Shown: positions 1 through 10,756 of the stretch, piece after piece | How positions within the stretch are numbered: the stretch's first letter is position 1 | Layout: the number at the start of each line of letters is the position of its first letter | Assembly (NCBI GenBank): GCA_033002965.1 | Contig: JAURVB010000851.1 | Coordinates: 1 to 64,000, forward strand | Reading direction: 5' to 3' | DNA length: 64,000 nucleotides | Source of the DNA: Piper betle | Lineage: Eukaryota; Streptophyta; Magnoliopsida; Piperales; Piperaceae | The notes under the pieces: model-generated | Database searches by the model: none | Told to the model about the DNA's origin: nothing | Seen by the model: the letters and a program-made list of their open reading frames with translations, nothing else | Translations under genes and position numbers: made by a program

Positions 1-327
1 TGATATGCTCTAGAGCTATCAACCCACCCGAAATGCCCGTAACGCATCCTGACGCAATAAACGACCTAAAACTAATCCTACGATCCATTATATATAAAAA
101 TAATAAAAAAATCACTGGCATACTCTCATATATTCTGATAACTCATTCTGTTCTGCTGTGTTCATGACGTTATCATCATATACTTGGGTACGCATGACCC
201 TCATAGCTCATACACGCGACCGGCGTTGGCTCGGTACACGTGTCCTGAAACTGACTCAACTCGAAAAATAACGATCGACCCGACCGGTTCTGAATATAAA
301 ACCCTAACTCGAATCGTGGGTTTTACA
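1..327 (+). mobile_element. 3' end of a long LTR (TGTAACAC family), plus orientation
   Basis: This segment matches 33871-34199, the 3' end of the solo LTR described there, in the same orientation and along its whole length. It ends with the same TTTTACA terminus, at 321-327. The rest of the element lies left of the window. The five bases that follow (AACAC, 328-332) are where a target duplication would sit, but the partner copy is outside the window. There is no coding content. The LTR-end assignment comes from comparing the two copies; superfamily (Ty3/gypsy, Del/Tekay-like) is a guess from the terminal bases. Confidence 0.7.
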
Positions 328-2358
328 AACACAACCACTTTCCGGCTAGTAGACGCCACCGGCGATTGTCGCAGGAAAACCACCGGAGAGCCGCCGGGAA
401 ACCGCCAGTAGCTGCCGGAAAACCATCAGAAAATCGGAATTTCTGGAATTCGCTGGAATTCACCGGATCTTCCGCGGAGCTCACCCAGTTGGACTCGATC
501 GAACGTCGGACGCCGAGGAGCGCCGAATTCGAGCTCCGAGACGCGCGACGGAACCCTAGCCGTCGCCGATTGCCAACTACGTGAGGTATAATTACCTCCG
601 ATTGATTTATTTAAAATTGATTATTGTTAGCTTAGCATGCTATGACTAATTATTGATGTGATTAATGCTTAATTACGAATGAAGTGATAAGAGAGATGAT
701 TTGATGAATAGTGCTTGAATGTGAGTGATCTAATGAGGTAGATCGAGTTGAGCATGCTAATCGAGTAATGTAACTTAGGAAAAATATAATAAAATTGGTA
801 GGAATAGGATGAGTAGAATTATTTTCATATTTATGATTATTGGTTGTGATTGATGTTTATTGAGTTTGATGCATCAATTAGTTAGCGGGCGTTAGTATTT
901 AGTTTTGATGTGTAGGTACGGAGTAGGAGCTCGCCGCCTAGGCGCGATGACACGCTTGGAGCTTCTACCAGGTCCGTTTAGGACTCGTTTGTTTTAATCT
1001 TTTCTATTGTATGTTTGATTTATTGTCTGCAGGACGGGTTAAGTGGCGTTTTATCGGATCCCACTTAACTCGGGCCATTTAACCGAACATTTTCCGGATT
1101 AATAACCCCTCGAGGATGAGATCCCTCGAGGATGATTTCGAAAACAAGATCCACCACAAGTTGCCTTCGGGCCTATTATATAAATCCCTACCCAGCCTTA
1201 TATATATATAGTTTTCGCGTTTTTAGTGAGACGAGAGACGGAGAAATCGACTGCACGTACCATGCAGAGGATGCCGTGACAGTCAAAGCGGGCTCTGGAT
1301 TAGTGCCAGCAGACTGTTCCATTCCCGAGGAATCCTGACAACTCCGCGTTTGAGTTCCTCACACCCGGAGAACGTGGAGGTTTACGGGTACTGTTTAGTA
1401 CAGCGCATGTCCGGACTTGTGGTTCAAAGGGTACTAAAGGCGACTGCCTGAGAGTACTCGGCCTTCGTGCTCAAGGCCAGGAGAAATATGGAGGTAAGGA
1501 GAGGGCTTAGGATAAAGTTTCACGAGAAGTACTGAAAAGAAGTGCTGAGAGTAGCACAGTACCAGCAGCAGTAAGTTCGGGATGCTACCGAGTCTGCAGC
1601 CCAGTGGCTCCTCAGTAGTGCCCTTCAGAGTGTTCACGTGGAGTATACGTTGTTTTCCTTCATATGAGAGTTTGCTCTCATAGCCAGCTTGTTATAGTTA
1701 TTTTATTTTCCGGACCAGTAACACTTGTTACTGACGTGTTTTTATACTATATGTAGGTAATAATCACGAGTTGGAGGAGCCAGCTTGGACGGAGGAGCAA
1801 TGAGGTCTTGTACACACACAAATGTTAGATTTCTGAATGTTTAATATTGTATTATTATGTTATTATATTGTGAATGACATGAGTAAATGTTTGAGCATGA
1901 TGATATGATGTGAATGAAATGCTAAGACACGATAATAGAATGCAAAATATGATCAGATTTGAGCAGCGGAAGCGTAGTGGGTTGAGACCCGAGTTTCAGA
2001 ATGAATACATTATAAATGAGATTTTGTGTGATTGTTAATGCTTGCCGATATATTTGTATATATATTATTTTGACAGGGTGGGCCCATAATTGCACTTTTA
2101 GGGGAGACCCTGTTAGTTTTACTTCAGAATTTTCATCGATTTTGCTCGTAATTGTGATGGTGTGAAATTTAATTTGCATGTCATTCATGTAGTACCATGT
2201 TAGGATTTTGTGCATGCATTCATTCATGACAGATCGTATCTTCATCTTAAGACGCCGAGATTGGATCCGCACGAGTTAGGTTCGCGTTAGCCGACCTAAC
2301 CGGGGCCTGTAACATGTCGGTTTGGTTCACGAGTGTGAACCGGATTTGAGGTGTTACA
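328..2358 (-). mobile_element. Truncated LTR of the same family, minus orientation
   Basis: Read on the minus strand this begins TGTAACACC at 2358. It then follows the first 2 kb of the solo LTR at 31229-34199 (reverse complement of about 31229-33290), through the shared GGCTAGTAGACGC block near 340. There it stops, at the end of the plus-oriented copy at 1-327. The simplest reading is that a plus-oriented member of the family inserted into this minus-oriented LTR, so the missing third lies left of the window. Short ORFs inside have no recognisable domain. The homology is clear by eye; the nesting is inference. Confidence 0.7.
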
Positions 2359-2884
2359 GGCCCTATTTATAATAAATAGAGGGGATGTATAATTACTAAG
2401 TTGTCCATCTCTTTTGACAAATTAGGGCAGAAATTTTGAACTAATAGTGAGTGCCTTGATGAAAGCTATGTTTACCTTGATAAAAAAGCCATGAAAGTTC
2501 ATAACACTATTTTATAAGGGTATTATTTTAGGTTACTTAATTAAATTGGTATCAAATTATATTATTTTATTATTACTAATTTATTTAATATTATAGTTTT
2601 TAGGCATGTTGGGTAAGCAACTAGTGAAAGTAATGTAGTAATTTAAGTTACAATCAAGGTCTATTTAGAACCCTAATTTTTCAATCAATGTCTATTTAAT
2701 AAAACTTTGATTGGCATAATCTACAATTTGAAGAGAAGGAAACCAAAATTACGCCTCAATTATGCCATCTGCTTTGAACATGACACACTCAAATTAAGCT
2801 CTAATTTTGGGCGGCTTGAATGCTCTCATTTTAATTTAATTTAATACAAATCCACACACTATATAATCACCAATATGGTGGCTT
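2359..2884. other. AT-rich intergenic stretch
   Basis: Low-complexity AT-rich DNA between the LTR and the first HD-Zip remnant. It contains a short repeated phrase (GGCTTGAATGCTCTCATTTT near 2812 and again near 2880), which suggests a small local duplication at the edge of the pseudogene. No gene or RNA is visible. Confidence 0.5.
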
Positions 2885-3660
2885 GAATGCTCTCATTTTG
2901 TCCCGAGAGATCCATGCTGTTAAAGTTGGAAGAAGATGATTGCATCGCTCGATTTTCTGTACCAGTGTAGATCCTCACGATTTCTCTGCTGCACATGGTG
3001 TTGCCAATAAGCAGAGCAAACAAGAGTTAGATCCATCCCTTTGGCAATTTCCGGCTTAAACAAGACCGGGGAAGATCGAGATAAAGACTTGGACAGATGG
3101 AGTTGTAGATTGGTTGTTGAAGAACGTGGTGGTAATAATAACTGCTTCAACAACCATGAAAGGAATGCTGCTAGGAAGAAAATTCGGCTGACTAGAGAGC
3201 AAACTCGCTCTCTTTCCAGTTCTCTATCAATGTTTGATCAATACCATTTTCTTGTGATTGCGCCGGCTTTCAGACTGAGCTTTCTACCAGGGCAGGTTGA
3301 AGTTTTGTTCCATAACAGAAGAGAAGAGCAAGGTATGAGTTTCTCATTATTTATATCCAAAACACAATCATCAATTTTTGTTATTCATTATCTTAGTTGC
3401 ACAATGTATTGATTTATTCATCTCTTCAAATCAATCATCTTAGATCATCCCTCTTTATAAAAGTTCATGTTCTCTGCTTATAAACTGCATTCTTTGGAAT
3501 AACTTACTTGACCAATATTATTTACCTGATTACAATCTTTTGACAAAAACTCCGAACAAAGATAAAAAGCACCTCAAGAAGTGCTGCGAGAACTTGATCA
3601 ATGAAAACAGGAGGTTGAAGGAGGTGCAAGTGCTAAGATCACTCGACGTGAAATAGATCA
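2885..3660 (+). pseudogene. HD-Zip class II (HAT22-like) pseudogene, copy A
   Basis: Three exon-like blocks resemble an HD-Zip II transcription factor, a family that binds DNA as dimers through a homeodomain plus leucine zipper. Block 1 (about 2924-3235) begins like the EEDDCNTRL N-terminus seen in HAT22/HAT9 relatives (here EEDDCIARF, with a stop soon after) and ends in the first homeodomain helix (KKIRLTREQ). Block 2 (about 3262-3335) has the recognition helix as LPGQVEVLFHNRREEQ, where the family has RPRQVEVWFQNRRAR; the key W and R residues are lost. Block 3 (3567-3647) has the zipper start KKCCENLINENRRLKEV. No ATG remains at the expected start. Copy B lies inverted at 7925-8807 and is better preserved. 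Family assignment is confident; loss of function is inferred from the stop and changed recognition helix. Confidence 0.8.
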
Positions 3661-4423
3661 ATGTTGGTCGTCTGCCCTTCCCCATAGCCATGAATGTGAG
3701 TACGTCGGATAGTGAGAAACCATAGCTAGTATTTGGGCCCCTCCCAGATAAATCAATGGCATGTTGACAAGGCAATCAACAAGCTTTCTATTTGCATGTT
3801 ACCCATCATTCAACAGACATTGAGGATTATCATAAGTTTTCTGCTTCTTACTTAGTTTTTAACCGATCCATTTGGCGTTTTGATCTGAATTAACTGGTAT
3901 GCGATGCCTCAAAATCTTACCTTTTAGGATGATGTAGTTTGTTCATGTTTTTTTGCAGTCGCAGGTATATGTAACTGATTATATTGACTTACTGGTTACT
4001 GGGTGTAGGAAAGAAATGTTAGTGCAACTTGTTAATTTGGAGACAATCAAATCATCAAACCTAAACCCGTTTATAGAAAAACAAAGGCTATGCTAATCTG
4101 CAATTGAGAAGGAAGGTGCATCGTGGGTACGGATTCAGGTGACAAAAATGGCCGGCAAGACTGAGCCTTCTCTATGTCGTAGTTCCTGGATGACAATGGC
4201 CATCCCTGCCCACATCACTTTCTTAAAGTTGCGATAGCATTGTTCTCTCTCTTAGATCAATCACCTTGTAGAAATTGCATTAGGATTTTTACCTTATCAT
4301 CACTCTTCTAATATGAGAAGTTAGATTAGAAACATAACCGGCTCTCTACCTCAAAGACTTCCCCTTCTGAATTTAATTTTACTTCCGTTGGCTCCTGCCC
4401 AAACTCTCTTTCTGTCATCTTCT
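3661..4423. other. Intergenic, nothing recognised
   Basis: About 760 bases between the copy A zipper exon and the gag fragment. I see no splice-bounded coding block, no RNA gene and no terminal repeats. Part may be the decayed 3' end of copy A, since HD-Zip II proteins continue about 100 residues past the zipper, but no match could be made. Confidence 0.4.
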
Positions 4424-5241
4424 TCAAGCCACAGCATAGAGATCCTGAGATAATCGAGTGAGATCGCCGTAAAAATCCTCATAATCCGAGGGTCCAAACT
4501 GCAAGTTCATGGCCTCTTTCAGCTGCTGCCAAGAAACCATTTCCTGATGTTGTTGCAGCATATCAAACCAAATCTGGGCGTCGTCCTCCAAGTGGAAGCT
4601 TGCTAGTTCGACTTGCAATGCTTCATGGATATTGTGCAACTTGAAAAATTTCTCTGCTCGACTAAACCATGAGATGGGATCCTTTGCCCCATCAAATTTA
4701 GGAAAGCTTAGTTTGGATCCCTTCAAGCAGTCCTCAATTTGCACAATTTGATGAAACCCCTCCTAGACATTATGACAAACAAGTTCCACCCTTGATCTGT
4801 GCTTTTCTTGCTGAAACTTTCCCCTGAAGACATGGTTGGAAATTCCTCTCCAAGTCTAGCGTGTGGAATCCTTCCTCCCGACATCCTCACCTGCTCGTCC
4901 CTTTGGGTGTTTCTTCGACTATCCTGCCATTGATCATCAATATCCAACCCAACAGGAACTCTCATATGAGATGTCCCAATTCCCTCACGATTATCCAGAT
5001 TCCCCCTAACCTCAACTCTCGATTGCATTAACATGTCGAGTTTTGTAGAAATTTCAGCAACAGCAGTAATCAAGTAATCCTGAATCTGTTTAATGTGAGA
5101 TAATTCAATCGAGTTTGGTGATGGATTCGTACCTCCCTCGCCTTGCTCTGATGCCAAATTGGTAGGATTTTCCTCACCAAGGTCGACGATGACCTTTTTC
5201 CCCTTAGTTCCTTGCTTGTTCCCCTGCTTGGCTGGTGCCAT
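4424..5241 (-). mobile_element. Retrotransposon gag fragment, frameshifted
   Basis: Two overlapping minus frames give one gag-like protein. The upstream part (5241 to about 4740) is a polar N-terminus starting MAPAKQGNKQ. After a one-base frame change near 4740 the downstream part (to 4424) carries the Retrotrans_gag core: LSFPKFDGAKDPISWFSRAE, then FHLEDDAQIWFD and a Q..L...F motif. This layout is typical of Ty3/gypsy plant elements. Gag normally packages element RNA. No zinc knuckle, protease, reverse transcriptase or integrase follows, so the piece is a dead fragment. The W..RAEKFF..H and L.DDAQ.W.. positions are seen directly; the gypsy assignment is from family knowledge. Confidence 0.75.
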
Positions 5242-5789
5242 GGAGGAGACGATTGGCCTGGAATCTGAAGGGAGTTGGAGAAATGGTTGAGATGATGGAG
5301 GATGGGACAGTGGTTAAACCCTGCTCCCAGGAAGATCTCCCCAGAAAATAGGAAGAAGAACAAAGAACAAAGATAAGAAAAAAACAAAGATTTAATTCAT
5401 CAAAAATCATGTCCTTTACAATCAGTCTCTCCCCCTTATATAGCCACACTTCCTAGTTTTCCCCCATTACAATTTATTCTCATTATTCACCTCGAATTCA
5501 TCCTTACAATTTACTCTCATTATTCACCTCGAATTCATGGATCTCGCAATGCCCCGTAACGCCCTTTCGTTCTACTCACTTTATTCATACCACCGTCTCC
5601 TCTGGAGATTTATTTACCTATCATCATCCACCTCTTCTCAAAATGCTGCTTACTTAAAATCTACCCATCAATTGTTTTTTATTTGTCTACATGATAATCA
5701 GGATTACAGAGTTTCCTCCTATGAACCTGGTTTTTGGACATCAAATGCTTTTGTATTTGTTTTTTGACATCAAATGCTCTATTCCATAG
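5242..5789. other. Upstream leader of the gag fragment and AT-rich DNA
   Basis: Minus-strand ORFs run through 5242-5460 upstream of the gag ATG but show no domain and are probably retroelement leader. A short phrase (CTCATTATTCACCTCGAATTCAT) occurs twice at 5476-5537. Nothing else is recognised. Confidence 0.35.
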
Positions 5790-6030
5790 TAATCTCCTAT
5801 CATGCCTGTGAAAATAGTGGTTCAATTCTTCTCCCATTTAATTTGGTAGCGTAAAAAAAAGCATTCATTTTGGTCTTTTCGTTGTCTGCCTGTTCATTAG
5901 TTATTAAACCTAATCTCCTATCATGCCTGTGAAAATAGTGGTTCAATTCTTCTCCCATTTAATTTGGTAGCGTAAAAAAAGCATTAATTTTGGTCTTTTC
6001 GTTGTCTGCCTGTTCATTAGTTATTAAACC
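5790..6030. repeat. Two-copy tandem duplication, 121 + 120 bp
   Basis: 5790-5910 is repeated immediately at 5911-6030. The copies differ by one base in an A run (eight versus seven) and one substitution (CATTCATTT versus CATTAATTT). Such identity implies a recent duplication. It lies in non-coding DNA between the two HD-Zip pseudogenes. Confidence 0.95.
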
Positions 6031-7780
6031 AATAACGTGTTTTATAAATTGAGATTACTATGCATATGTATTTTAATTTTCGTTAAATCTACATCCTCTA
6101 GAATTTCTATACATTTTTCATTGAACTCTTACGAAATTGTTGTAGCTGTAATATATATGCTTGGTTATTTTTATTTTTTTAAGTAGTAGGAGTAAGTTTG
6201 AGGTTAGAATTAACAGGGTTTTAACCCGTGACCTTCCGCAGTAAAGGGGAATGAATTAGAGGCTAGGGTTTTGGGAGGCATGTCTGTGACCATTGAGGCT
6301 TAAATTGTCAACATGGATGAATCTCATTGGAGAGTTCTTAAGGGCTTCTTTTTTGGGCAGCTTGCCAAAAAATTTTCCCAAAGTTTTCTTTTTTTCCCTC
6401 TCTCTCTCTATTCATATGATTATTACTTGACTTGGAAAATTTGAATGGGGAGATCCGTGTGGGAGGATTAAATTGATCTCCATCCTATAGGTATTATTTT
6501 TGTTTGTTTTTTGTTTTATAATACATGTATTGGATTTCTATTGGTTTACAGGTCTTGTTTTCTAATCAGGTATGGTTCTTTATTCTATTAATTTATTTGT
6601 TCTAAACTAGTTCATTTATTATTTGATAAAGTTATCTGATTTATTACTTGTTCATTGTCATGTATGATGTGTAAATATGGTTGATCTTCCCTTGATGCAA
6701 TATTCATTCCACGTAAGTATGGTTTACTATTATTTTTAAGTTCTTTTATAGTCAAGAACCGTAGGACTACAAATTATCATCCAGTTTAAAAATTTACTAA
6801 TTGTCTTGATTTAAATAGAACAAAAGTGGCGAATAACTTATTCACCACATAAGAAAAATGATGAAAGACTCGATTAATTTAACTCAACACCAGTCGACTC
6901 TCATTTGACTTTAAACTTGGTTCTATCGGCATATTCAATTTGGCTAGCTAAACAAAGTTTTTTGATACGGACCGGACGGGCTAGCTAATCATGATTAAAT
7001 GAGATCTGAGGGTCTTCTTTAATTTTAAGACTTAGGATATGCTTTGCCTTTGGTATTTTTTAGATTGGGGTCCTTGTAGGGTTAGGTTGAACACTCTGTT
7101 TACACAAACCTGTTGACAGCAGAAAGAGGAGATTTGGGTGGCATCATAACCATTCACCGCAACAGAAATCAACTCTTTCTTGTAATTTTTTAACTTTTTT
7201 TATATGTAATTCATGATTTCTGACAATATTATTCAAAACTTTCGCAAATTAGATTTTTCACCCAGGAAAAATCTAATTTGTGGCAATGAGCAGCATCGAA
7301 ATCTCTAGTTCTGCAAATGCCACACATATCTTCTTCTATTGGGAGATTTCGGTCCCAATGCAAATGCCCCATATCATCAATAACTGATATGTGAAGTCAC
7401 AGAATTAGCAGAATCTTTGGTTCCAATAGACAGGTTTGATGATTTGATTTTCTCCGAACAAGTTGCACAACACTTCTTTCCTACACCCAATTTTGTTCCA
7501 TCTTCACCCTTCCCAACAAGTCAACAAAATAGGCAATTGCGGATAACAAAGACAGCAAAAAAACATGCACAAACTACATCATCTATTATATATATACAAG
7601 ATAAGATCACATATATAAATCTAAGCTCATCATAAAAGATTAAAATCTCAAATGGGTCGATTGAAAAACTAAAAAATAAGTCGAAATTTGATGATAATCA
7701 ATGTTCGTTATATGATTTGTTTGAATGTACAAAAAAAGGCTTGTTGAATTGCCCTTTTAGCATGGCATTCATTTGTCAGA
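6031..7780. other. AT-rich intergenic, nothing recognised
   Basis: About 1.7 kb of AT-rich sequence with pyrimidine runs and no coding block I can support. The short ORF at 7417-7635 has no domain and biased composition. The inverted HD-Zip copies on either side suggest this may be part of an old inverted duplication, but I could not align the spacer to itself. Confidence 0.4.
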
Positions 7781-7924
7781 GAACAAGCTTTGGCCTCTCA
7801 TCTTCTGGCATGCTCTCATTTATGGCTGTGGGGGAAGGGACGGCAGAAGGCCAACATCGGTCTCTTGGCGGGCGCCCGACTGAAGCAAAGGGCGAACCTA
7901 CGCGACATTGGCATCGGCACATTT

Positions 7925-8807
7925 GAGTGCTCATAGTTCTCGCAGCTCCTTCTTCAACCTCCTGTTTCCATTGATCAAGTTCCGGCAGCACCTCTTTAGG
8001 AACTCACAGTCCACCTCTGTTCGCTTGATCTTTGCTCTGGGTTTTTCCAGAAAGATATAATAAGATAAATAATATCGAGTTCTCTTCCCTACTTGCTTGA
8101 ACTTTTAAAAAATGCAAAATAATTAGCGTTTAAAAGATGTTTTGGTCTCATATAATTAATGGTCTAGAGTTGAGTTTAAATTAAAAAATAACTCCATAGA
8201 ATGTTTATACACAGACATCTTGGACTTTTAGGAAAAATAAGATTTAGATAATTGATTCGCGAAGATGAATAAATCAATAAGAGCAACTACGATGACACAC
8301 ATAACAAGAATTGATGATATAATGTGAAACTCATACCTTGCTCTTCTGTTCTGGAACCAAACTTCGACCTGCCGTGGAAGCAAGCTCAATCTGGCAGCCA
8401 CTTCCTGATTCTGAATCTGCAAGAGGCCATGCCTACTCAAAACTCAAGTACAAGAAAGTGGTGCTGACGAAGTCTTGATAGAGAGAAACCGATCTGGCTC
8501 AAAGTGACGTGCTCTTCAAAGCTCTTCCCAAGAGAGCAAGTTTGATCTCTGGTCAGCCGAAGATCCTTCCTCGCAACATTCCTTTCCTGGTTGTTGAAGC
8601 GCTTGTTATTACCACCACCTTCTACATCAACCAGCCTACAACCCCACTAATCCAAGATCTTGATCTTCCCCGGCCTTGTTCAAGTCCGGGAAATGCCAAA
8701 GAGATAGCTCTAACGCTTGCGTTCTCTTGTTATTGGCAACATGACCAGACACAGACAGGACCTATTGCTAGAGAAAGTCGAGTGTTGCAATCATCATCTT
8801 CTCCCAT
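7925..8807 (-). pseudogene. HD-Zip class II (HAT22-like) pseudogene, copy B
   Basis: Exon 1 starts at 8807 with MGEDDDCNTRLSLAIG, the N-terminal signature of HAT22/HAT9-like HD-Zip II proteins. It reaches the homeodomain start ARKDLRLTRDQ (about 8570-8480) but has stops in between. Exon 2 (about 8425-8338) encodes EVAARLSLLPRQVEVWFQ, with W, F, Q, N and R of helix 3 intact, and ends at a good donor (GTATGA). Exon 3 (8037-7934) encodes [18 protein letters not shown] and the leucine zipper. The exon 2-3 junction restores the frame exactly at the intron position known for this class. The zipper then ends at TGA (7931-7933) where the family has CGA, in ELRELRALK: a C-to-T nonsense change. The remaining C-terminus can be traced only briefly. 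Copy A is inverted at 2885-3660. Confidence 0.85.
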
Positions 8808-8899
8808 ATTGTCTTTCAACTTCAACATCATGGATCATTCGGACAAAATCCGAGCAAGCAAAGCTGCATATTGGTGATTATATGATGTGTGGATTTGTG

Positions 8900-9933
8900 T
8901 TGAATTAAGTGGGGATTGAAGTTAGTCTTATGAGCATTTAGTGTGCTGTAAATGTTAGTCTACGGCAATATTCAAAGGAAAATATTCCGAGAGGGAAGCT
9001 TTCTTTGACTGTTATGAATTGGTGACAAAGGTACCCAAAGGAGTTCGATGGTATAATGGTGGCATTGAAAGCTCTTGTCGAGCCGGCTTCACTGCCACCA
9101 AAAATTCTCCCATGCATGGATTTTAATGGCTGGTATTTGCCTGCATTAAATCATGAATATTAGATGGAAAAGATCCCACGTGTCATCAGGTATATGTTTC
9201 AGAATTTGAGATTGAGTAATATATATATACACACACACACGTGTGTGTGTGTGTGTTTTTTTATTTTAAGCTTTAATTTTAAAAGTGCCCTAATGTGAAC
9301 TAAGAAGTTTATCGGGTCTCATGATCCCAAACCTAACTTCAAAGTTAGAAATGGGTTCTGATGTCCAATATCTTTAAATTAGATCCATCTAATTTGTTTA
9401 GTTCGATCTGAACTAGTTTCAAATAGAATGCCGATTTGGACCATTCGATATATATTCTATCCTAAAAAAATTAGATTGGATATGTATGTGTTTGGAGTGG
9501 TCCGATCCGAGTAGATAATGTTTTAAAAAATTATATTTTAACATATTTATAATAATATTTATATAATATTTTTCCCATATTCTACATTCAATCTATATTA
9601 TTTGCAATTTTTTTTATCGGATTGGGTAGGATGCAGATCGAACGTAGATTTGGCGAATTTAGATTAGATACAAACATGATAAATAAAATGAGTGTAATAT
9701 TCGGATTTGAATAGGATACAATATTCTAACTTAGATCTCCATTTTTGTTTTCTTTTTTTTCTATAAGAAATAAAAACTTGGTTATCTGACGAAATCAACA
9801 CTAAAGAAGTAAGATCTTTTATGGTAGTGTGATTTTTACCGTTTTCATGTAGAAATAGTTTTGTGTCAAATAATGATTTAGCTATCACTAAATACCTACA
9901 TCCAAGTTAGAATGTGAGTATATGTATTCAATC

Positions 9934-9936
<3 letters not shown>
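8900..9936. other. Intergenic AT-rich stretch with AC/GT palindrome
   Basis: No gene is visible. At 9219-9256 there is an (AT)n, (AC)n, (GT)n run in which an AC block is followed at once by a GT block, giving a near-perfect palindrome centred at 9240/9241. The rest is AT-rich, with phrases such as ATTAGATTGGATATG that look like degenerate repeats. Confidence 0.55.

Positions 9937-9996
<60 letters not shown>
9937..9996. repeat. (AT)n microsatellite, about 60 bp
   Basis: Uninterrupted AT dinucleotides to 9996. It directly abuts the left end of the terminal-inverted-repeat element at about 10000-10735, whose right end is also followed by an AT tract (10730-10760). The element may therefore have inserted into a microsatellite or target TA-rich sites. 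Confidence 0.95.
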
Positions 9997-9999
<3 letters not shown>

Positions 10000-10725
10000 G
10001 GAGCATAGAGGTGAACCAGGGCTAAAAAATTTTCTACCCCGAGCTTTGATCTAGGCCGTTCAATTACAATGATGGCCCAGATTTATTGTTTCAAAAAAAT
10101 GGCCAACGACCGGCCATGCCGACTGCGGCCAGATCTGGCCGCCGCCGGTCACATCTGACCGTTGACGGATCGGGCCATGCGCCCAAAGATCCCTCGGCGA
10201 TTAACCCACCCCCCCTCCCCTATTGTGACCGCCCTCGCCCTGCCGCCGACGCCTTTGTCCCACCACGGCCGTGGCGGGACAACATGGTCGAAGGGAAATG
10301 GGGAGGAGGGTCATCCGCGGCGGGGTGGGGGAGGGGGGATCCTCCCACTCCCCCTCTACCCTGCCATCCCGCCGTGCTGGTGGCTGATCCCCCCTCCCCC
10401 ACAAAGAATGCTTCCGCCCTGCCATGGCCATCACCCCTCCCCGCTCCACCTTGACCCCGCCCCTCCTCAACCCCACTCCTCCCTTCCCCCGCCGCAGACA
10501 CCCCAGCCCCACCGTGGATGCCCCTCCTTCCCACTCCCCCTCAACCATGCTGTCCCGCCACAACTACAGTAGGGCATCCATGGCAGGGCGCCTGGACGGT
10601 GGCCGCTGGCGTCATTAGAGAAGTTTAGTTTTTTAAGAAAAAAGAAAAAGAATAGATTTGGGCCATCTTTGTAATCGGATGGCCCAAATCAAACTCAGGG
10701 TAGAAAAAAGTTTTGGACTCACTAA

Positions 10726-10735
<10 letters not shown>
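10000..10735. mobile_element. Non-autonomous DNA element with about 75-bp terminal inverted repeats and GC-rich core
   Basis: The left arm (about 10019-10097, containing TTTTCTACCCCGAGCTTTGA and GATGGCCCAGAT) matches the reverse complement of the right arm (about 10643-10722, which reads TTTTTCTACCCTGAGTTTGA and GATGGCCCAAAT when inverted). Identity is roughly three quarters. Between them lie 540 bases of very GC-rich, C-run-rich sequence unlike the AT-rich surroundings. It supports long but repetitive Pro/Arg/Gly ORFs on both strands, which I regard as composition artefacts. No transposase is present. Both ends meet (AT)n tracts, so a target duplication cannot be read. Superfamily is undecided: Mutator-like or a TA-targeting element. 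Confidence 0.75.

Positions 10736-10739
<4 letters not shown>

Positions 10740-10756
<17 letters not shown>

Noticed and set aside
10086..10618. Long overlapping ORFs on both strands in the GC-rich core of the inverted-repeat element
   Set aside because: All are Pro/Arg/Gly/Ser-rich, present in several frames at once and lack domains; GC-rich DNA is simply stop-poor.
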